A stretch of DNA of 18,015 nt from Lachnospiraceae bacterium UBA3386 (GCA_002358875.1 DEPS01000080.1:23048-41062); one strand, 5' to 3'; shown: positions 7,414-14,388, counted from the stretch's first letter. Numbers and translations: made by a program. Notes: generated by a model not told the origin, from the sequence alone.

Positions 7414-8532
7414 CTAAATTGTATAGCGCTCGCCTTTCTCGATTACGATCCTTATACCATTTTCACCTCTGTAACAGGAATTGGACTGAATGGTGCCGCC
7501 GCTTTCCACGATGCAGTTTTCAATGATAGTATTGTCTCCGATGTACACATCATTCAAAATTAAAGAATTCCTTATTACGCAATTATTGCCGACATAGACC
7601 TGACGGAACAGGACCGAATTCTCGACCGTTCCGTTGACAATACAGCCGCTCGAGAGGAGGCTGTTTTTTATTCTGACGCCCAGATTGTACTTGGCAGGGG
7701 GCAGATCTGCCGCGCGCGAGTGGACCTCAGGGTATTGTTTGAAAAAGAAGTCCCTGATCTCAGGTTTCAGGAAATCCATGTTCGTCCGGTAGTAGTCGTC
7801 CAGCGAAGCAATATTGCTCCAGTAGCCTTCCATCCTGTATCCGCAGATCCGCTTGAGCCCCCTGTAGCGGATCAGGATGTCCTGTACGAAATCATACCGG
7901 CTCTCGTCTCTGCTCCTTTCAAGGAGCTCGATCAGAAGCCTGCGGCGGATGACATAAATCCCGCAGGAAATTGTGTTGTACTGTGCCACAACAGGCTTCT
8001 CAACAAAGTCCAGGATCCGGTCCTCGTCATCCATCCGGACGACGCCGTACCGCTCCACGTTGAAATCATCGGGCATTTCCCTGACCACGACCGTGATGTC
8101 CGCCCTCTTGTCAATGTGCCAGGACAACACCTTGTTGTAATCCAGCTTATAGACGCAGTCACCCGAGGCAATTACGACGTAAGGCTCGTGTGAAGTCTTC
8201 AGAAAGCTGATGTTCTGCGCAATCGCGTCAGCCGTTCCCCTGTACCAGTTGCTGTCCGCATCCGCGAAAGAAGGTGTAAACAGAAACATCCCTCCCTGCT
8301 TCCGTCCGAAATTCCACCACTTCGAAGATGCAAGATGCTCATTGAGGCTCCGGGAATTGTACTGGGTCAGCACCGCGACCTTCTGGATACGCGAATGCTC
8401 CATGTTGCTGAGCGCGAAATCGATACTCCGGTAGCTCCCCGCCACCGGCATGGCGCAGACCGCCCTCCTTTTTGACAACTCCTTTAACCGTTTGCTGTTA
8501 CCGCCTGCCAGTATAATGCCTATTGCCCTCAT
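7414..8532 (-). CDS. glgD: GlgD, ADP-glucose pyrophosphorylase-like regulatory subunit
   Basis: This 372-residue nucleotidyltransferase paralogue of GlgC has the same layout: an N-terminal Rossmann-like domain and C-terminal hexapeptide repeats of a left-handed beta-helix (SVLFRQVYVGNNCVIRNSLI and following). In Bacillota GlgD partners GlgC to make ADP-glucose for glycogen. Key catalytic motifs are altered compared with the neighbouring GlgC: GGNSKRL (11-16) for GGQGSRL, RRAVCAMPVAGSYR (22-35) for AKPAVSFGGKYR, and SGDCVYKLDY (123-132) for SGDHIYKMDY. This fits a mainly regulatory subunit. The ATG at 8532 follows AAGGAGGAGG. It lies 124 nt after glgC and 14 nt before spoVG. Confidence 0.93.
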   Translation of the reverse strand: MRAIGIILAGGNSKRLKELSKRRAVCAMPVAGSYRSIDFALSNMEHSRIQKVAVLTQYNSRSLNEHLASSKWWNFGRKQGGMFLFTPSFADADSNWYRGTADAIAQNISFLKTSHEPYVVIASGDCVYKLDYNKVLSWHIDKRADITVVVREMPDDFNVERYGVVRMDDEDRILDFVEKPVVAQYNTISCGIYVIRRRLLIELLERSRDESRYDFVQDILIRYRGLKRICGYRMEGYWSNIASLDDYYRTNMDFLKPEIRDFFFKQYPEVHSRAADLPPAKYNLGVRIKNSLLSSGCIVNGTVENSVLFRQVYVGNNCVIRNSLILNDVYIGDNTIIENCIVESGGTIQSNSCYRGENGIRIVIEKGERYTI

Positions 8533-8589
8533 GCCTCAACCTCCTCCTTATGAGGCTTTTGTGTAACATTGTGCCGCAAAACCCGAATC

Positions 8590-8610
8590 CTGCGCGAAAG
8601 ATCCGCGCAG
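8590..8610 (-). other. Intercistronic hairpin between glgC and glgD
   Basis: CTGCGCG (8590-8596) and CGCGCAG (8604-8610) form a perfect 7-bp stem with a 7-nt loop. On the minus strand it is followed by GATTCGGGTTTTGCGG, so the T-run is weak and displaced by 8 nt. It may be a partial terminator or an mRNA processing or stability element that sets the glgC:glgD ratio. Confidence 0.45.
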
Positions 8611-8656
8611 AACACACCTGTTTCGCGGCGGTCCAAACTGTAACGTGCCATACACA

Positions 8657-9955
8657 TCATTGCTCAGGATACTGCCGGGCTTCCTCCGAAGCCGCAACCT
8701 GCAGCGTCCTGCCGCTGGCAAGCTGTCCGCCGGGATAATCCTCCTGCGTCGTGTGCCCGGAAATCATGGTATTCTTTCCGATCCGGACGCCTGCGGGAAT
8801 CACCGTGTTTTCTCCGACTGTGACCAGCCCTCCGCAGTAAATATCCGGCCTCGTATCATTAGGAGCTTCTTCTCCTTCTCCGAGGACAGCCCCGTCTCCG
8901 ATGACCGTATTTTCCGCGCAGATGACCTTGTCGAGCACACACCCCTCGCCGATCACCACCCCATCCATGATAATGGAATTGCTCACGACGCTTCCCGCAC
9001 CGATTGTGACATCACATCCGATCACAGAGCTGTACACCTTTCCGTAGATCTCCGTCCCCTCCCCGGCAATCGTCCTCTCTATGACGCTTTCCGGCCCGAA
9101 GAACTGCGGCGTGATGGATGTGTTTTTTGTATAGATCTTCCAGTACTCTTCGTACAGGTTGAACTCAGGCACAATGTCGATCAGCTCCATATTCGCCTCC
9201 CAGTAGGAGGTGAGCGTTCCGACATCCTTCCAATATCCGTTGAACTCATACGCGTACAGGGGCGAACCCTTTTCCCTGCACCACGGGATCACATGCTTTC
9301 CGAAATCCAGCCCCGGCTCATTCCTGTTTGCGGTCAGGGCCTCTTTGAGCGTCTTCCAGTTAAAAATATAGATACCCATGGAGGCGAGATTGCTGCGCGG
9401 ATGCGCAGGCTTCTCTTCAAAATCCGTGATCCTGCCTTTTTCGTCCGTGATCATAATTCCGAAACGGCTCGCCTCTTCCATGGAGACCGGCATGACGGCG
9501 ATCGACACCTCCGCCCCGTTTTCCTTGTGCGATTCGAGCATCGCTTCATAATCCATCTTGTAGATATGATCTCCGGACAGAATCAGAACATAATCCGGAT
9601 GATAGCTCTCCATATATTCCAGGTTCTGATAGATGGCGTTGGCCGTTCCCGTGTACCATTCCGTATTCTGGATCTTCTCATAGGGAGACAGGATCGTGAC
9701 TCCCCCGACATTCTTGTCAAGATCCCACGGAATGCCGATGCCCACATGCGCATTGAGGCGCAGGGGCATGTACTGCGTGAGGACCCCCACCGTATCTATT
9801 CCCGAATTGATGCAGTTGCTCAGCGGAAAATCAATGATCCTGTACTTGCCGCCAAAGGAAACGGCGGGCTTTGCCACATCCGATGTCAGTATGCCAAGCC
9901 GGCTGCCCTGTCCTCCCGCCAAAAGCATGGCGATCATTTCCTTTTTTATAATCAT
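8657..9955 (-). CDS. glgC: Glucose-1-phosphate adenylyltransferase (ADP-glucose pyrophosphorylase)
   Basis: GlgC makes ADP-glucose from ATP and glucose-1-phosphate, the committed step of bacterial glycogen synthesis. Visible motifs are GGQGSRLGILT (14-24), AKPAVSFGGKYR (28-39), WYTGTANAIYQN (100-111), SGDHIYKMDY with D129 (127-136), FEEKP, and GYWKDVGT. C-terminal hexapeptide repeats form the beta-helix domain (SSVIGCDVTIGAGSVVSNSI and onward). At 432 residues it is close to enterobacterial GlgC and longer than some Bacillus forms, with a hydrophilic tail. The ATG at 9955 is preceded by GGGAAGGACCAGG; the frame is open farther upstream, but that part lies in the structured leader and shows no family sequence. 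First gene of glgC-glgD-spoVG. Confidence 0.95.
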   Translation of the reverse strand: MIIKKEMIAMLLAGGQGSRLGILTSDVAKPAVSFGGKYRIIDFPLSNCINSGIDTVGVLTQYMPLRLNAHVGIGIPWDLDKNVGGVTILSPYEKIQNTEWYTGTANAIYQNLEYMESYHPDYVLILSGDHIYKMDYEAMLESHKENGAEVSIAVMPVSMEEASRFGIMITDEKGRITDFEEKPAHPRSNLASMGIYIFNWKTLKEALTANRNEPGLDFGKHVIPWCREKGSPLYAYEFNGYWKDVGTLTSYWEANMELIDIVPEFNLYEEYWKIYTKNTSITPQFFGPESVIERTIAGEGTEIYGKVYSSVIGCDVTIGAGSVVSNSIIMDGVVIGEGCVLDKVICAENTVIGDGAVLGEGEEAPNDTRPDIYCGGLVTVGENTVIPAGVRIGKNTMISGHTTQEDYPGGQLASGRTLQVAASEEARQYPEQ

Positions 9956-10020
9956 CCTGGTCCTTCCCTTCTGTTGCCGGTGCAATAGGATATTGACAGC
10001 TGTTACAGACATTTGCCAAT

Positions 10021-10091
10021 CGTCATCCGGCGCAGACCATCTGTCCGGACATTTTTCCGGACAAATATCTGCCGACAAACTCCAAATGACG
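10021..10091 (-). promoter_or_regulatory. Nested hairpin in the glgC leader
   Basis: Three stems nest perfectly. The outer stem is CGTCAT (10021-10026) with ATGACG (10086-10091). The middle is CGGcgCAGA (10028-10036) with TCTGCCG (10068-10074), with two bulged bases. The inner is TGTCCGGA (10042-10049) with TCCGGACA (10056-10063) around a 6-nt loop. That is 21 Watson-Crick pairs within 71 nt of the presumed glgC leader. No T-run follows on the minus strand, so it is not a terminator. It may be a leader control element or an mRNA stabiliser. Confidence 0.55.
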
Positions 10092-10159
10092 CCTTTTAAG
10101 CCTGAATTATTCCTTTTTACAAAAAATTCACAAAATTACGTAGATTATTTGGCAATATA

Positions 10160-10168
10160 ATTATAACA
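10160..10168 (-). promoter_or_regulatory. Candidate glgC promoter (extended -10)
   Basis: TGTTATAAT reads on the minus strand from 10168 to 10160, the same extended -10 as before pyrC. The -35 region (TTTCAT) is poor. It would give a glgC leader of about 200 nt that includes the nested hairpin. Confidence 0.6.
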
Positions 10169-10252
10169 CACAGGATTGATAAATGAAACTGTCCATTACT
10201 ATACAGTCGTACAATTTTGTAGGCCAATTATAAGCCGTATCCGCAATTCAGA

Positions 10253-10271
10253 TACCGGAAGGCGTCCGGTA
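10253..10271. promoter_or_regulatory. Dyad upstream of the murC promoter
   Basis: TACCGGA (10253-10259) and TCCGGTA (10265-10271) form a perfect 7-bp inverted repeat with a 5-bp spacer, ending 24 bp before the murC -35. It shares the TCCGG core with the glgC leader hairpin. It could be a protein-binding site; nothing identifies the protein. Confidence 0.35.
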
Positions 10272-10295
10272 CAGCTGCGGCCGGGCAGGTCTGTC

Positions 10296-10324
10296 TTGCA
10301 AATCATGTGTCAATGGTGTATCTT
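10296..10324 (+). promoter_or_regulatory. Candidate murC promoter
   Basis: TTGCAA (10296-10301) and TATCTT (10319-10324) are separated by exactly 17 bp. Each matches the sigma-A consensus at 4 of 6 positions. The leader to the murC start would be about 45 nt. Confidence 0.45.
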
Positions 10325-10375
10325 TTACCATATTTGTTGAAAAATAAACTTTACCACCACAGGAGGTGACAGAAT

Positions 10376-11779
10376 ATGTATCAGATCGATTTTGGCCGCC
10401 CCTCCCACGCCTGGTTTGTCGGGATCGGAGGCATCTCCATGAGCGGTCTCGCGCAGATCCTTGTAAACGAGGGATTTACCGTCGCGGGATCCGACAGGAG
10501 CGAATCGGAGATTACAAGAGAACTGGAGGAATCCGGGATCCGGGTGGCCATCGGGCAGCGGGCGGAAAACATCACGGACGACATTGACTTTGCTGTATTT
10601 ACGGCTGCCATCCATCCCGACAACCCGGAATTCAAGGCCATCACGGAAAAAGGCATTCCCAGCCTGACCCGGGCCGAGCTTTTAGGACAGCTTATGAAAA
10701 ACTACCGCCTGCCCGCCGCCGTAAGCGGAACGCACGGCAAGACGACGACGACCTCCATGCTGTCAGAGATCCTGCTCGCCGCAGATACGGACCCCACTCT
10801 CTCCATCGGCGGGATCCTTCCCAGCATCGGCGGCAATGTCCGTGTCGGCGGAGACACCTACTTTGTCGCGGAGGCCTGTGAATACACGGACAGCTTCCTG
10901 AAAATGTTTCCAAAAATCGGTATCATTTTAAATATAGAAGAAGACCACCTGGACTACTTTAAGGATCTGGACGACATCAGAAAGTCCTTCCGCAAATTTG
11001 CCGGGCTGATCCCCTCAGACGGAGCGCTTATCATCAACTCTCAGATCGATAATCTTTCGGGGATCACCGACGGCCTCGCCTGCAGGGTGGTGACCTATTC
11101 CGGCTCTGCCGGCTCCCGCGCTGACGCCGCGCCCGACTATTACCCGGAAGATATCGAATTCGACGATTGGGGACATCCCTCCTTCACCCTGCACGGCCCC
11201 TCACAGTACGGCGGCCCCGTCCGGATCCGCCTGCATGTCCCCGGTCTTCACAATGTCGGCAACGCCATCGCCGCCATTGCCGCCGCAGACCTGATGGGGA
11301 TCAGCCGGGATGCCTGCGCCCGAGGCATTTCTTCCTTTGCCGGGACCGACCGCCGCTTCCAGTACAAGGGCGAAAAGAACGGCTTTGTCATCATCGACGA
11401 CTACGCGCATCACCCCACGGAGATCGAGGCGACGCTGAGGGCGGCAGAAGCCTGCCCTCACGAGAGGATCGTCTGCATCTTCCAGCCGCACACCTATTCC
11501 CGCACCAGGTCGCTCCTTGACGGGTTCGCCCGGGCACTCTGCCTGGCCGATGTCGTGATCCTGGCGGACATCTACGCTGCCCGCGAGACCGACACCCTGG
11601 GAGTCAGCTCGGTAACTCTCCGGGACAGGATTCTGGAGCTGGGCCGCGACTGCCTCTATTTCCCTGATTTTTCAAAAATCGAAGAATACCTTTTGGCAAA
11701 TTGCCGAAAAGGGGATTTGGTGATAACCATGGGGGCCGGAGATATAGATAAAATCGGCACTGACCTCCTTTCCCGTTAA
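10376..11779 (+). CDS. murC: UDP-N-acetylmuramate--L-alanine ligase
   Basis: MurC joins L-alanine to UDP-MurNAc using ATP, the first step of the peptidoglycan stem peptide, in the cytoplasm. The 467-residue protein shows the N-terminal nucleotide-fold motif VGIGGISMSG (15-24), the Mur-ligase ATP loop SGTHGKTTTT (117-126), the central EACEYTDSFL and NIEEDHLDYF blocks, LHVPGLHNVGNAIAA, the C-terminal GTDRRFQYKG and DDYAHHPTEI, and FQPHTYSRT. The length is normal for the family. AGGAGGTGA lies 6 nt before the ATG. It appears to have its own promoter and is followed two bases after its stop by the DnaA-box region. Why it sits beside replication genes is not clear; neighbouring mur genes are absent. 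Confidence 0.96.
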   Translation: MYQIDFGRPSHAWFVGIGGISMSGLAQILVNEGFTVAGSDRSESEITRELEESGIRVAIGQRAENITDDIDFAVFTAAIHPDNPEFKAITEKGIPSLTRAELLGQLMKNYRLPAAVSGTHGKTTTTSMLSEILLAADTDPTLSIGGILPSIGGNVRVGGDTYFVAEACEYTDSFLKMFPKIGIILNIEEDHLDYFKDLDDIRKSFRKFAGLIPSDGALIINSQIDNLSGITDGLACRVVTYSGSAGSRADAAPDYYPEDIEFDDWGHPSFTLHGPSQYGGPVRIRLHVPGLHNVGNAIAAIAAADLMGISRDACARGISSFAGTDRRFQYKGEKNGFVIIDDYAHHPTEIEATLRAAEACPHERIVCIFQPHTYSRTRSLLDGFARALCLADVVILADIYAARETDTLGVSSVTLRDRILELGRDCLYFPDFSKIEEYLLANCRKGDLVITMGAGDIDKIGTDLLSR

Positions 11780-11781
11780 AG

Positions 11782-11895
11782 TTATCAACATCATCCACAT
11801 CATCCACCCTTCCGCGGCCTGTTTTCCCCTGTGGATAACAGACCGCGGAAAGTCTTTATCAGGGGAAGTTATCCACATTTTCTGAGTTATCCACA
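11782..11895. promoter_or_regulatory. DnaA-box cluster
   Basis: Three perfect TTATCCACA boxes are present: 11830-11838 (minus), 11869-11877 (plus) and 11887-11895 (plus, 18 bp from the previous). Directly after murC there are three more 9-mers head to tail without gaps: TTATCAACA (11782-11790, one mismatch), TCATCCACA (11791-11799, one mismatch) and TCATCCACC (11800-11808, two mismatches). The cluster lies 60-170 bp upstream of the candidate promoter for the dnaD-domain gene. The GC-rich setting and lack of an AT-rich unwinding tract argue for regulation or DnaA titration rather than an origin. Confidence 0.8.
11811..11849 (+). other. Long inverted repeat carrying a DnaA box, possible murC transcript end
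   Basis: TCCGCGG (11811-11817) pairs with CCGCGGA (11843-11849). After one mismatch, CTGTT (11819-11823) pairs with AACAG (11837-11841), leaving a 13-nt loop. The perfect minus-strand DnaA box spans the loop and the 3' arm. Only AAGTCTTTATC follows, so it is at best a weak terminator for murC. Confidence 0.5.
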
Positions 11896-11953
11896 AAATG
11901 CCCGCTGTTTTCCCCCTTCTCAGGCCGGAGGAATTTATCGTCATATTGTCCAT

Positions 11954-11982
11954 TTAAAAGCTGTCCGCCGCTGTGGTATACT
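11954..11982 (+). promoter_or_regulatory. Candidate promoter of the dnaD/dnaC-like operon
   Basis: TGGTATACT (11974-11982) is an extended -10, with TTAAAA (11954-11959) as a -35-like hexamer at 17 bp. The leader of about 107 nt contains a small GCCGG-TCAC-CCGGC hairpin (12002-12015). With the DnaA boxes further upstream, this fits DnaA-responsive transcription. Confidence 0.5.
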
Positions 11983-12095
11983 CTCAGACACAGTCGGCGA
12001 AGCCGGTCACCCGGCAGGAATATGGCGCCGAAGGATCTGCGGAAACAGTGCGCCTGATTTTCACAGCTTCAGGAAAACGGACAGGGGGGATTGAC

Positions 12096-13235
12096 GTGTT
12101 TACCATCTACAGCGACAGAGGATCTGATTCGACCATGGTATCGAATCTTTTTATAGACGAATATATGAAGAGCGCGAATGACGCCCAGATCAAGGTCTAT
12201 CTGTATCTGCTGCGCATGATGTCTGCTCACAGGACGACCAGCATCTCCGATCTGGCCGACCAGTTCAACCACACGGAAAAGGATGTCGTCCGTTCTCTGC
12301 GCTACTGGGAGCAGAAAGGCCTTCTGGATCTCACCTTCGGCAGCGAAGACAACCTGGTCTCTATCTGCCTCAGAAAACCCCGGGACATCTCCCGGACAGG
12401 CCGCCGCGAAGGGGGGGCGTCTTTTGTGTGCGCGCAGGCCGGAACGAATGCATTTGCACAGGACGGTAGAAACGTGCGCGTGCAGACCGGCACGGACGCA
12501 GGCGTACCGGCTGTCTCCGCCCCGCCCTCTGCATCCGCTTTGTCCACTGCGCCCGCCAAAGCTCCCGCCCGTGAAGTCTGCGATCAGGAGACCTGCGGCC
12601 ATGATCCCCGCGAGAGCCACGTGCTGGCTTTCCCTTCCGCGGCACCGTCATCCAGGCAGGACAGCTGTCCTTCTCCGGCAGGAGCTTCGCTTTCGAATGC
12701 TGCCGCGCCTGCGGGTCCTTCCCCTGCTCCTTCCGCCTCCGGAAAATCCGCCGGAATGGCCTCAAAAGCGAAAAAGGAAGGCCAGGCCGCCGAAATGAAG
12801 GCGATCGAGAGCTTTAGCAGCAGCAAAAACAGGGCTCAGCTTTTGTTTGCCATCGAGCAGTATATCGGAAAGCCCCTGAGCCTGAACGAGATCCGGACGA
12901 TCTGGTACATTTCAGAGATCCTTCATTTTTCCGACGACCTGATCGACTATCTGCTTCAATTCTGTGTTGACCGTGGAAAGAAGGACTTCCGCTACATCTC
13001 GAAGGTTGCGGAAAACTGGGCTCAGAACGGAATCACAACTCCCGCCCAGGCGGAAGCCTCATCGGAGGAAACAGCCGCAAAAACGAGGACCGCTGCCGCA
13101 GGCAGGACCGGAAACAGTTCGCCCCAGGCCGGCGCGAAGCGTCCCAGAAGCACGAACAACTTCAACCAGTTCGAACAGAACAGCTATGATTTTGACGCGC
13201 TCGAAAACGAACTTTTGAGCGTCGCGGGGAATTGA
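12096..13235 (+). CDS. DnaD-domain replication initiation/primosome protein
   Basis: DnaD and DnaB-type proteins of Bacillota help open DNA and load the replicative helicase with DnaA or PriA. The 379-residue protein has an N-terminal helical, winged-helix-like part (about 15-90: NLFIDEYMKSAND, KVYLYLLRMM, SISDLADQFNHTEKDVVRSLRYWEQKGLL). A long Ala/Pro/Ser-rich linker follows (about 95-230). The C-terminal DnaD/DnaB_2 domain (about 232-320) has the YxxxIxxxW motif as Y300-V304-W308, with Val in the middle. I chose the GTG at 12096, preceded by AGGGGGGATTGAC; the frame opens farther upstream without family sequence. Its stop is one base before the start of the helicase-loader gene. A formal dnaD symbol is not given because orthology to Bacillus DnaD is not certain. 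Confidence 0.88.
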   Translation: MFTIYSDRGSDSTMVSNLFIDEYMKSANDAQIKVYLYLLRMMSAHRTTSISDLADQFNHTEKDVVRSLRYWEQKGLLDLTFGSEDNLVSICLRKPRDISRTGRREGGASFVCAQAGTNAFAQDGRNVRVQTGTDAGVPAVSAPPSASALSTAPAKAPAREVCDQETCGHDPRESHVLAFPSAAPSSRQDSCPSPAGASLSNAAAPAGPSPAPSASGKSAGMASKAKKEGQAAEMKAIESFSSSKNRAQLLFAIEQYIGKPLSLNEIRTIWYISEILHFSDDLIDYLLQFCVDRGKKDFRYISKVAENWAQNGITTPAQAEASSEETAAKTRTAAAGRTGNSSPQAGAKRPRSTNNFNQFEQNSYDFDALENELLSVAGN

Positions 13236-13236
13236 C

Positions 13237-14265
13237 GTGTCTTTAAAAAAAGAACAGTATGACAGCATCATGACAGAATACGCCGGAATCCGGGACCGGC
13301 ACCGCCGCGAGCTCGAAAAGCGTAAAATGCGGGCTTTTGCCCGTGTTCCCGCCCTCGAGGAGCTCACGCACCAAACTCCCTCTCTGGCCATGGATGTTCT
13401 CAGAAAGCGCCTTCTGCAGGCAGAGGGTCCCGCCGCGGATATCCTTCCGCAGTCAGACCGTCCCGGCAGACCGGCATCTGATAAAAAAGCAGCCTCCTTT
13501 CGTGAAACGGCTGTGCGGATCGCGCTCCGCAAAAAACAGCTGCTTGTGGAAAACGGCTTTCCGCCGGATTACCTCGAGATGACCTGGGACTGTCCGGACT
13601 GCCGCGATACCGGATATATCGGCGGACAAAAATGCCGCTGCCTCAGGCGCCGGGAGACCGCCATCCTCTATGACCAGTCGCATATGGATGCCCTCGCGGA
13701 GGGGGCGGATTTTTCCCTTCTCTCCGAGAAATATTATACCGGGGAGGACCTGGACCATTTCCGCAGCGCGCGCAGTATCTGCATGCGTTTTGTGGAGGAT
13801 TTCGATGCTGTTTACCGCAATATCTACCTCTATGGCACCGTCGGCACGGGCAAGACCATGCTCTCCATCTGCGCCGCTAAAGCCCTGATCGAGAAGGGCC
13901 GCTCTGTCCTTTATTTCAGCGCATCTTCTCTTTTTGAGAGACTTGCCGACTGTACCTTCGGCACCGGCACAAGAGACAGTCTCCGTGAATTCACTTCCGA
14001 CCTCTACGGCTGCGACCTGCTCATCATCGACGATCTGGGCACGGAATTCACGAATGCCTTTGTCGCCTCCCAGCTTTTCTCCTGCATCAGTGAACGGGAT
14101 CTGAACCGGCATCCGACGATCATCTCCACCAACCTCTCGCTCCGCGAGCTGCAGACCAGATACTCCGACCGCGTCTTCTCACGGATCACGAGCTCCTACG
14201 AGATCTGCAAGCTGACCGGAAAAGACATACGCCTGCAGAAGAGACGACGCGGAAGAAAGGGATAA
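13237..14265 (+). CDS. DnaC/DnaI-like helicase loader ATPase
   Basis: This is an AAA+ ATPase of the DnaC/DnaI/IstB family that brings the replicative helicase to DNA. The 342-residue protein has an N-terminal helical region, a likely zinc-binding knuckle with C119, C122, C133 and C135 (CPDC and CRC), as in Bacillus DnaI, Walker A GTVGTGKT (200-207), Walker B LLIIDDLGTE (261-270), and the sensor-like TIISTNLSLRELQ. The GTG at 13237 follows GGGGAATTGAC, and its TGA is the stop of the upstream DnaD-domain gene, so translation is probably coupled. No transposase is nearby, which argues against an IstB. Family and role are firm; the choice between the names dnaC and dnaI is a matter of convention. 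Confidence 0.92.
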   Translation: MSLKKEQYDSIMTEYAGIRDRHRRELEKRKMRAFARVPALEELTHQTPSLAMDVLRKRLLQAEGPAADILPQSDRPGRPASDKKAASFRETAVRIALRKKQLLVENGFPPDYLEMTWDCPDCRDTGYIGGQKCRCLRRRETAILYDQSHMDALAEGADFSLLSEKYYTGEDLDHFRSARSICMRFVEDFDAVYRNIYLYGTVGTGKTMLSICAAKALIEKGRSVLYFSASSLFERLADCTFGTGTRDSLREFTSDLYGCDLLIIDDLGTEFTNAFVASQLFSCISERDLNRHPTIISTNLSLRELQTRYSDRVFSRITSSYEICKLTGKDIRLQKRRRGRKG

Positions 14266-14301
14266 ACGAAGATCTGACGCGAAAAATGACAGGTATTATC
14301 C

Positions 14302-14326
14302 GCTCCCGGGCCGGTCCGGGAGCTTT
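14302..14326 (+). terminator. Probable terminator after the helicase-loader gene
   Basis: GCTCCCGG (14302-14309) and CCGGGAGC (14316-14323) form a perfect 8-bp stem with a 6-nt loop, 36 nt after the stop codon. The T-run is short (TTT), so termination may be partial. Confidence 0.6.
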
Positions 14327-14388
14327 CCATCCGCTAAAGTGCACAAAAACATCGCGGATACATCAGCACTTAACCGTTACTAATTCAC

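Larger units (their letters stand above)
9956..10375. other. Divergent regulatory region glgC/murC
   Basis: This 420-bp stretch has no gene. It holds the long glgC leader with a nested hairpin (10021-10091), the glgC extended -10 (10160-10168), an AT-rich centre (about 10100-10250), a TACAA-TT-TTGTA dyad near 10210-10221, a TACCGGA/TCCGGTA dyad (10253-10271) and the murC promoter. No known riboswitch consensus was recognised. Confidence 0.65.

Noticed and set aside
8645..9988. A 447-codon open frame on the plus strand, opposite glgC
   Set aside because: It covers almost exactly the glgC gene in antisense, is very rich in Arg, His and Asp, and has no recognisable domain.
9956..10078. N-terminal extension of glgC by 41 codons
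   Set aside because: It coincides with the structured leader, lacks similarity to GlgC, and the ATG at 9955 has a suitable ribosome binding site and the expected family start.
11780..12095. Chromosomal replication origin
   Set aside because: Despite the DnaA boxes there is no clear AT-rich unwinding tract, and dnaA, dnaN, recF and rpmH are not nearby; a regulatory or titration cluster fits better.
13237..14265. IstB-type transposition helper ATPase
   Set aside because: There is no IstA transposase or inverted terminal repeat; the zinc knuckle and adjacency to a DnaD-domain gene point to a replicative helicase loader.
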